A stretch of DNA of 64,000 nucleotides from Blasia pusilla (Eukaryota; Marchantiophyta; Marchantiopsida; Blasiales), in contig CM114274.1 of assembly GCA_050084515.1 (NCBI GenBank), forward strand, positions 19,468,001 to 19,532,000, read 5' to 3'. Under the pieces are notes generated by a model that made no database searches, was not told the origin of the DNA, and saw nothing but the letters and a program-made list of their open reading frames with translations. Every line of letters begins with the position of its first letter. Within the stretch, counting starts at the first letter, position 1. Positions 56,670 through 64,000 of this stretch are shown piece by piece. The position numbers and the translations under genes were made by a program.

Positions 56670-57026
56670 AACAAGGCGAGGTACCCGGGCAAGGGAGTTT
56701 CATGTGATTTGAAGAGAGTTTCCGTTGGGTTGAAGAGAGGAAACTTTTTTGTGAATTTTTTTGCACTTTTTTTTTTAGTGCTTAGGCACTCTTACTGATT
56801 TTTTTTTCCTCTTCCACATTTTGGCAACCCATCTGAATCCGACGGGTTGCAATTTGCACAAAATAAAAAAACTGAAAAATTAGTGGAATCATAAATGTGG
56901 AACAAATCATTTTTTCCATCCAAGTTTTGGAAAGAATTTATCATTTGCCCTGGGCTGAATAGAGTTCAAGCTCAAAGTAAAGGTTTTGGCAAATGAAAGT
57001 ACAATCTAAGACCTCATTTTGCATCC
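56670..57026. other. 3' flank of gene A with one palindrome; no gene
   Basis: AT-rich sequence. A diverged palindrome lies at about 56,824-56,851 (CAACCCATCTGA with TCCGACGGGTTG). Confidence 0.55.
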
Positions 57027-58548
57027 TCAAAGTTGTTTGTTTAAAATACTTCGCACTTCTTTGAGTGAAAAAATTGGTTGGTGGATTCCTACTCCTACCT
57101 CTGACTCTCTTAAAACTACAAGAAACACATAGTACATGTGCTTACAAGGGAAATACATTTTCCCACTTGTCTCTCTTTGGACAAAGTCATCATAGGAACT
57201 TGTGGGAAAGCAATAGATGTGCACCACAAACACCCTTGTGACACTTGAATTTACAATGTTGTTCTTGACACAATACATCCTTCCTATTCCATTTCCACTT
57301 TGGACATCTTTTATGGCGATGATTTCCATGTTTTCCTCCTGAGCTGATGCGATTCGCTTTGCTCTCTCCACCATTGGCCTACACATCCTGTTTCTCTTCA
57401 CCCCATTTCTAGACTCAAACAAAAATAGTGGATTGAGATCATCCACCTTTTCCGGATACATATTCACATCAATCTTGGGTTGAATACGAAATACAAAGGT
57501 CTTTGTGATGCGAACATGCTCCAAACTTCCTCCGTCCACGAGTCTGAAATTGGCACTTGTAAGATTGTCCACTTCATCCTGAGCGCAATTCGTACATGCG
57601 GCAATGGGCCAAATCGTGGGGGTATTCCCTAGAGCTCCAATGGCAGCCGGATAAGACTTTTGGAAAGCACAAGATACATTTGGGCAGAAGAAATACTTTA
57701 ATTGATCCCCGGTCCTCGTGAAATGATCAAAGGTTTTCAGTCCCCAAAATCGAGGGAGTGGTCGTCTAGTCCTTGTACAGTTCTTATTTAGGAAAGTGCC
57801 GCATGCTCTCCTAATGCCATCAGATCCTGCCCTGCAAGTGGGTCCACGTCCAGGGTTGCTCCGAGATATATGCCACCTTTTGAGGTTGCAATCCACCTAA
57901 ATGACCGCAATCCCATACTGTTGAACCACCCCAGTGACCGGATGTTGCGAACTTCCAACAACGGAGGGCTTTTGAAATAAAACATTCACTGATTTTGGAG
58001 AAGTTATTGGATCACGGATTCTAGAGCAATCCGGGGTCTCTGAATACCTGGGCGGCATTATTTCTTTATCCAAATCAATCACCGGGTTTATTCCTCGATG
58101 CTGCCTCTTCACCTGTCTGAAGTCAAGATACTTATCTGGTCTCCACGAGTCTCGCTCGGAATGCTCTAACACCATCTGTATGGGACATCTTGAAACACGT
58201 CCACGAATATCCCCAACAATGTGGACATCTTGCTCGAGGGGAGTTCCTACTACGCACCGATTGAAGGCTTCCACATAGAGTTTCTCATCACCAGATCTCA
58301 CAGCTAGCCGCCCTGTCATAGAGCTCGTAAATCAAAGGCCTCCTTCCTTTTGTTATGCCTTTTGTGAGGAAGATATGGGATGCTGCAGATTGTAGCATTG
58401 CTCTTGCCTGGTCTTCTTGGCATGCCTCCACAAGTGAAATTCTTTGGCATGCTTGTGACAACCTCCAAGAGGAATGAGCACTTTGTGCTCCACTTGTGTT
58501 GGGGCAGAGGGCATTTTCATGAATATTCAATCCCTGCAACGACGGCAA
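57027..58548 (-). pseudogene. Gene A: transposase-like protein, C-terminal part with zinc ribbon
   Basis: Three consecutive minus-strand frames. 58,548-58,288 reads ENALCPNTSGAQSAHSSWRL and RISLVEACQEDQARAMLQSA, similar in pattern to a segment seen in large families of bryophyte and lycophyte transposase relics (from memory, not searched). 58,319-57,897 continues with GTPLEQDVHIVGDIRGRVSR. 57,896-57,027 holds CRAGSDGIRRACGTFLNKNC, LPRFWGLKTFDHFTRTGDQL, KYFFCPNVSCAF and a C-X2-C (ACTNCAQDEV), several Cys pairs that look like a zinc ribbon. The last frame is long (289 codons) and clean. Confidence 0.5.
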
Positions 58549-58599
58549 TGTGAGAAGGGAACGAAAATAGCACTATGAGGAAAGAAAAAAGCTACATGT

Positions 58600-59420
58600 C
58601 GGAACCGACGGGTTGCAAGTCGGAGGCATCCCATGAATGACTCTACGACCCGTCGGTTTCCGACATGTTGCAACATCCAGGAACCACCAGTTGCAACCCG
58701 TCGGATTTAGACGGGTTGCAAGTAACTTTGGCCACTCCGGGCTTGAAGATCCAAGTGCAAGTCCTCCGAATCCAACGGGTCGCACATGGATTTTCCAGCC
58801 CCCGACTTGAAACGGGTTGTAAGTCAAAGACATCCCTGGAATGTCCCAGTAACCTTTTACTGCAACCTAGGACCCAAGAATCTGCCACTCCAACTCGTCG
58901 GAATTGGACGGGTTGTGAGAAGCAGGCCAATCTGGTCTAAAAAATCCTTGTGCAACCTGTTGGATTCCGTTGGCTTGCAAGAAGTGTCCACACACGAAGC
59001 TTTGCAACTATTGGAATTTGACGGGTTCAAATTAACTTGAACTGAAGCAACGTGTTTGGATGCGACTTGGAGACAGACGCAACCTGTCTAAATCCGAGGA
59101 GTCGCATACAAACGCAGCTACTTTATGTCCGACACGTTGTAGACAGACGCAAGTTGTCGGAATCCGATGGGTTGCAGACGAGTTAACTCGCAACCTTGCA
59201 GCTTGCAACCCATCCGGGTTGGACTATTTGCAGGCCTTGTATACATGCAACTTGCAACTCGTCGGGATTCGACATGTTGCACACTCATGCAACCATTTGG
59301 GTTTTGACGGATTGCACAAACATTCCTCGTGCATGATGTCGTGCTCAGACGGATAACACAAACATTCTTGATGCAACCCGTCGGTTTTCGACTGGTTGCA
59401 CACTCAAAAACCCGCGCATC
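58600..59420. repeat. Palindrome cluster 4 (putative intron of gene A)
   Basis: About fifteen palindrome copies in 0.8 kb, for example at about 58,630-58,676, 58,693-58,720 and 59,370-59,400. It separates the two halves of gene A. Confidence 0.9.
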
Positions 59421-59519
59421 CGGCAGGTTGCTTGGTTTCTTTGGTTTGAAATCCCTATAGTGCCAACGCTTCTCAACTTGAGGTGCAACTTTTCAAACAA
59501 TTCTCAGCATGAGCTCGAT

Positions 59520-60113
59520 AGGACGAAATATTGAACTCACCTGCCGCATGAAGTTTCCCCATTGTCTCATTTGTATAGTCCATAAAATGAGCCAAGAGCA
59601 CAACTCTTTGTACTTCCCCTCAATCGTATGCTTCCTCCACCACCCGTGTAGTTCTTCTTGGCACTCTATGGCCTATTTCAAGATTTTGCTGTCCTTGCAG
59701 CGTTGGAGTAGAGTGACATGTTGTGTCCTCTTATTCTCCTTGATGCAAGATTTGGTGTATCGGATCACATACTGTTGCCAATGGAAAGAATCCAACCTTT
59801 CCCTCTCTGGTTGAACCTCTCCATCCCAGAACACTTCCCTGATAGCAATCCACCCAGGTTGTGCATTTTCCGCCATGAATCCATAAATTTCCGGAGGTGG
59901 CCTTTTGTTTTCCTTCACCACCTCCAATAGGAGTAACCAACACATCTTCAAACTACCAACGTCTTCTGTTTTTACCTCACAGATAAATAGAGTTTTGAGT
60001 CCCTTCTCCACATGGCCATAAACGTGAGCACCCATGGTCAACCATCCATTCAAAACTCTGTAGCAAATATGAAAGATTACCCAGCTTCCGTAAAGATCTT
60101 CCCCTTCCCTCAT
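59520..60113 (-). pseudogene. Gene A: probable DDE-type transposase core
   Basis: The frame from 60,113 reads VLNGWLTMGAHVYGHVEKGL, KTLFICEVKTEDVGSLKMCW, LLLLEVVKENKRPPPEIYGF, MAENAQPGWIAIREVFWDGE and ERLDSFHWQQYVIRYTKSCI. It continues after a stop at 59,673 with AIECQEELHGWWRKHT. The pattern GFMA(D/E)-x-AQ-x-(N/G)W ... FHW-Q resembles the core of transposases in which the Asp of FMAD is catalytic. Here it is Glu. I place it near MULE/KDZ-like DDE elements on pattern alone. Confidence 0.5.
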
Positions 60114-60191
60114 TTGATCTATAAGATCGAGGCCACTCGACGGCCCAGTCGTTGATATTTTGAAGACGTAAGCCTTAGATCCTTTGCCTCC

Positions 60192-60764
60192 CTAGCCCAT
60201 GAATTGCCATCTCTGAATAAATGGAAATCTGGAGTTGGCCTTGATTCCGGCAATGGCATCCATTTCGGCCGTCTTTCCATCTGGTACCTGTATTTGATGC
60301 ATCAAATTCCAGAAGCATTCAGGATCAGCGAGAAATGCAGGATTTTCCCAAAGTTGTTTCTCCTCAGCAATCGTGATCTTGCCCTGCCTAGGGATTCCAA
60401 GCAGTTGTTCACAAATTTGTGATACTGTTGTTAACTTGATCACTCCTGGCTTTAATCCCGGAGAGTTCCTATATATCTTGGCCACTTTCCTTGCCATATC
60501 CTCCTTGATGTGTCTCAGAATTGCATCGGTAACAGGATGAATGTGGGAGCCAACATGAACTGCCAACCTTGTGTACTCGGACGTAGAATTGAAGTCGTGC
60601 ACAATGAAAAATATGTATGCAGGACACGCTCCAATGCAGAAAGGGGATGCCTGACGATGAGGACATCGATGGCCTCCTCGTGGTATGGTTGCTCCAACCT
60701 CATATGGAGTTTATGCATTCTTAGGGGGGAATTACGACGTATTTACTCGCCCATTGCGCTCTAG
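60192..60764 (-). pseudogene. Gene A: conserved segment upstream of the transposase core
   Basis: The frame reads STSEYTRLAVHVGSHIHPVT, DAILRHIKEDMARKVAKIYR, SPGLKPGVIKLTTVSQICEQ and ECFWNLMHQIQVPDGKTAEM. The HVGSHIHP His cluster may bind zinc. It follows the N-terminal exon and precedes the core in the same orientation. Confidence 0.5.
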
Positions 60765-61385
60765 ATATGGGCATGTTGGACTTCTACACTCCGAGGCTCC
60801 AACGTATTGGCGGCAAGAAACTATCCAAGGACCATTTGGAATTGAAGCACTAGTCCGTTGAAGCCTGCACCATCGATGACAATCAGACTTTCTATCCATA
60901 CCCTTCAAGCGTCCTCCATCTTTCTTTTGAGCAGGACCAGCAAGTGGAGGCAACTCAAAAATGCAATTACCATCGTACGTGGGCGGCAACTCATCGACAA
61001 GAATGTGTTTGAACATTTTAAAGGGCAGAGACGACAACAAACTATTTCCTGATACTCGCAAGAGGAACAAGTAGGCATATAGAGGACCCGGTTGGTGTCC
61101 GACAGTTCCACTGAGGTTGACGACATCCAGAATATCTTCAGGAAGTACAACATAGTTACGAACGTGTGAAGTTGGAGTCAATGCCGGATCTACTGAGCTT
61201 GGAGTGGCAAACATAGAGCTCGGTGCACTAGGAAATTCCGGACCGTCTACTTGGGAAGCAGAGGAATTCAGAGGCAAGCCATAAACTCTGTATTGACTAT
61301 TTTGTAGAGGTAGGAGATTCCATACTTTACGGTCTGCTATCATTGTCTGGACGGTCTCACCTACAACGTCCTCTGTACCGTCCAC
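60765..61385 (-). pseudogene. Gene A: N-terminal exon
   Basis: The start is at an ATG at 61,385 (MDGTEDVVGETVQTMIADRK). The frame goes on with a Ser/Pro-rich linker (FPSAPSSMFATPSSVDPALT), PEDILDVVNLSGTVGHQPGP, LFLLRVSGNSLLSSLPFKMF and YDGNCIFELPPLAGPAQKKD. It ends in a basic patch, after which the frame appears to leave the coding sequence. No domain was recognised. Confidence 0.5.
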
Positions 61386-61423
61386 CCTAATTATCCATTC
61401 CCAAATGATTCCACCAGGTGGAG

Positions 61424-61470
61424 AATGAGAATGAGAATAAGAATAAGAATAAGAATAAGAATGAGAATGT
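61424..61470. repeat. (GAATAA)n / (GAATGA)n microsatellite
   Basis: About eight hexamer units GAATAA or GAATGA lie just upstream of the gene A start. Confidence 0.9.
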
Positions 61471-61559
61471 TTAATTTATAGTGAATAGTGACCGTTATTC
61501 TCCTAACAGAATTCGACTAACAAGATGCTCTTTGGTAGGTGAGATTGTCTGACTGAATG

Positions 61560-61935
61560 GATTCAATCCTGTTGCAACCTGTCGGAGTCTGCAAATTTTG
61601 GGACTTAGACATGTGGATTGCAAAGCCAGGGAGTACCATCTTCTGTAAGAGTCCGAGTGCAACTTGCAACCCGTCGGAGTCCATTAGGTTCGTAACCCCT
61701 GCGTGTCTGACTTGTGTGATTGGAGTCGGGATTTGCTAACATCGAGACACAAGATATCGCATGGATTTGCTACGACAACCCATTTGGGACTACAACGGGT
61801 TTGAAAAGCACCTAACCTCGCTTTCGCTTTTGGATGTCGCGTCGATTTCTCTTGTCCAATGAACTCTGCAAACCAAAAGTGCAGATTTTCCGGATGGTGG
61901 GAAGTGTCCTACCCAGGCTAGAGCTTGTAACCCGT
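61560..61935. repeat. Palindrome cluster 5
   Basis: Three or four diverged palindromes or half-sites (for example CAACCTGTCGGAGTCTGC and GCAACCCGTCGGAGTCC) lie between gene A and the minisatellite. Confidence 0.7.
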
Positions 61936-62370
61936 CCGAGGGCGATCGTTTGCCTCGGGACTATGCTTTGTCGCATTGTTATCCGAGGATGAGGAAAGCG
62001 TGCAACACGTCGATCTTCGAGGGGTTGCCCGGGTTCCTCACCTTTTACCCCAATATGAGGGAAGCGTGCTACCCGTCGGTCTCCGACAGGTTGCGCGGGT
62101 ACCTCGCGTTGTTACTCGAAGATGGGGGAAGCGTGCAACCCGTCAACCTCTGCCAAGGTTGCCCGGGTACCTTGCCTTGCTACCCCAAGACGGGGGAAGC
62201 GTGCAACCCGTGGATCTCCGACGGGTTGCTTGGGTACCTCGCCTTGTTACCCGAGGATGAGGGATCTCTGCAACCCGTCGGTCTCCGACAGGTTGCTTTG
62301 GTAACTCGCCTTGCATCCCCAAGTCAAGAGAAGCGTGCAACTCGTCGGAGACCGACGGGTTGCCCGGGTT
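61936..62370 (+). repeat. 67-bp minisatellite built around the palindrome
   Basis: Six units with a period of 66-68 bp. The GCGTGCAAC-type start recurs at 61,998, 62,064, 62,131, 62,199, about 62,266 and 62,333. Each unit holds one palindrome (for example CAACCCGTCGG / CCGACAGGTTG) followed by GGGTACCTCGCCTTGTTACC-like sequence. The open frames across it are a by-product of the repeat. Confidence 0.92.
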
Positions 62371-62765
62371 CCCATGTGCAAAGATCCATAACGGCCAACA
62401 CATCGCCGTCGGTACGACCCAACGACCCAACGGTCAGCTCAACGACTCGAAAAGTATAAAAGGCTGAGGTTTCGATCATTTCGCGATTTCATGTGCTCTT
62501 CGTTGCATCAACTGACGTTACCTTTCCGCTGCCAATTTCGGTTACACCACCACTTCGCTGAAAGGTTACGATGATCCAGCAACCGACGCTTCAAGGTTTG
62601 GATTTCAGCAAGCCCATCCACTGGAGGGTCACGGCACTTCATCATGAAACGCTAAGAGAGTCGGGTTTAGGGTCACGGTGCTTAATCACGAACCGCTCCG
62701 AGGGATCTATCATACATAGGAGCATATTAGACAGTCGAGGAGGAAGAACTGACCCAACGTGCACC
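62371..62765 (+). promoter_or_regulatory. Gene B' promoter and leader (inverted copy)
   Basis: A TATAAAAG box at 62,455-62,462 is preceded by AACGACCCAACGGTCAGC and, about 90 bp further upstream, by a nearly perfect palindrome (62,338-62,363). The same layout is seen at 56.5-56.65 kb on the other strand. The leader to the ATG is about 305 bp. Confidence 0.6.
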
Positions 62766-63305
62766 ATGACGAGAAAGAAAACACAAGCAACCAAGGTAGG
62801 GAGCATCACTCTCAAGTCCATCAGGACTCCTGCGTCACCATCTCTAGGTCTCCGTTCGGAGAATGAGATAATGCAACAAGAAATAGAGGAGCGGGAAAGG
62901 AAAGCCAATATGCACAGGCAGGAGGTTCTAGAAAAACGTGTTGAGGACGAGAAATGCAAGAAGAAGCGTCTTGACGCCTCTGTGAGGAGAGCAGGATTGG
63001 CAAAAGCTCAAAGAGAAAAAGCAACCGCCATTGAAGAAAGCCCAACCTGTCCAACAGAGAGTGTTGAGATGCAGGAAATGTCTCCGATGAGGTCTGGGGA
63101 CACCATGAATATAAAATTGGCTGAGGAAACGGCCGAAGTTCAAGTGACGGACAATGAGGTCATGAGGACAGCAAGTGTGGAGATGGTGGACATCTCTGAA
63201 GAAGCATGAGAAGAGTCCTCGTCGTCTTTGAGCCCTATGGAAGAGATCGACCTTTAAGGGATCGATGAGTTTCCCGTGGACTTTCCAAGTTTTGTCCCAA
63301 AGCAC
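62766..63305 (+). pseudogene. Gene B' : inverted second copy of the gene B N-terminal exon
   Basis: It starts MTRKKTQATKVGSITLKSIR and continues through the same coiled coil and acidic region as 56,172-55,512: RKANMHRQEVLEKRVEDEKC, LAKAQREKATAIEESPTCPT, TASVEMVDISEEA. A stop follows ISEEA and another lies at EEIDL. Relative to copy 1 it lacks about 20 residues in the coil (after EVL). Homology ends at about 63,305. After that the sequence is a different, GA-rich stretch. Confidence 0.65.
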
Positions 63306-64000
63306 TTGGGGGGGCTGGTATTCTGGCAGGAGAGAGTAAGAGAGGAGAGGAAGAGAGGAAGAGAGGAGAGTCTCTCTTAAAAAAAAAGGGCCAAATCCGC
63401 CTCCTCTCTTCAAAAAATTTTGACATATTTGTAATTTTTGTTTGCTTTCAAATTCATGAAATCTTTAGAAGAGAGTAGGTAGTGGTCCACATTCGGGCCT
63501 AAAGAAACCTCCTTTTTCCAAGGGGCGAAAAAAAAGTAGACATCATAAGACCACTACAAACATTTTTCCATCACTCTCCATGTGAGCCTAAGTTTCTTAA
63601 CATTGCCTATCTCGGTCTACAATAAGCAGTGCCCATGGGTAATTTTGTTGCGGAACCTCTCTTTTTGCAAGGATTGTTGCCTACATCATGGCCTCCCCTG
63701 AATTTCCTCATAACCAACTTTCTGTTGGTTATGAATGGTGTCTGCTCAAGACCAACTATGTGAAATGTGAACACATGAGACGATAATTGAACCAAAAGAT
63801 TGTTAGCTATCTGGAGTAAAGAGGAACTGATGTCCCTTCATTCAGATCCTAAATTTGAGAAACCGAGAAGCTGCACCCCTCCCAACCCGTCGGAATTTTA
63901 CAGGTTGCAACTCTTGCAACCCATCGGAATCAGATGGCTTGCACCTTTTGCAAGCAAAATCACCATAAGAAAGGAAAGATTTTGAGAAGTGATTCCCTTC
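63306..64000. other. GA-rich tract and palindrome pair; no gene
   Basis: A GAGAGGAAGAGAGG-type tract lies at 63,330-63,378. Two palindromes lie at about 63,884-63,944; the second has CCCATC paired with GATGGC. No coding frame is convincing. Confidence 0.6.

Noticed and set aside
61950-62459. 170-codon plus-strand open frame as a gene
   Set aside because: It spans the 67-bp minisatellite; the period is not a multiple of three and other frames are open too, so it is a by-product of the repeat.

Overview
The window is nuclear DNA of a plant-type (streptophyte) eukaryote and consists mostly of nested transposable elements. The evidence is: one host-like gene whose short exons end at clean GT/AG splice junctions, Ty1/copia elements (one with a plant-type initiator-Met primer site), a Ty3/gypsy element, LINEs with an endonuclease plus reverse transcriptase, and a Helitron. 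Nothing bacterial or organellar was seen. A Ty3/gypsy element carrying a cytosine-5 DNA methyltransferase is a published feature of charophyte algae. That points to an alga or non-seed plant, but I cannot name the species.

Layout. 1-6,440: Copia-1, a decayed minus-strand copia element. It carries a LINE fragment in its integrase, a 1.3 kb solo LTR in its leader, and a second, inverted copy of that LTR cutting its RNase H. 6,441-8,494 and 13,397-13,640: old pieces of a gypsy terminal-repeat family. 8,600-13,350: a minus-strand LINE with ORF1, EEP endonuclease and RT, bounded on both sides by GA microsatellites. About 15,670-27,240: a large minus-strand multi-exon gene that I cannot identify. 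A 5'-truncated copia (Copia-2) sits in one of its introns, between two copies of 178 bp of intron sequence. 28,400-44,700: a minus-strand Helitron (Rep plus PIF1-type helicase). Its helicase is split by Gypsy-1 (31,488-41,348), with a 4-bp target duplication.

Gypsy-1 reads, in transcription order, gag, zinc knuckle, protease, C5-type DNA methyltransferase, RT, RNase H, integrase, PHD-finger remnant. Its terminal repeats look split (A ... B-A-B) instead of a simple LTR pair. Gypsy-2 (49,229-52,459, plus strand) is an internally deleted relative. It keeps an intact PHD finger.

45,480-64,000 is a different, decayed mobile-element-like region. It has a minus-strand transposase-like gene (gene A, 57,027-61,385) and a second minus-strand gene (gene B, about 47,560-56,172). 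Gene B has a charged N-terminus, and its last exons resemble a beta-class DNA amino-methyltransferase. Gypsy-2 is inserted in gene B. The promoter and first kilobase of gene B occur again, inverted, at 62,300-63,305. The non-coding gaps are full of a palindrome with 12-bp arms, roughly 50 sites by eye, including one upstream of the TATA box in both gene B promoters. The possibly new system is this element: a transposase-like protein, a DNA-methyltransferase-like protein, and a dispersed palindrome that could be its recognition site. Essentially every mobile-element gene here is broken by stops or frameshifts. No rRNA, tRNA gene or CRISPR array was recognised.
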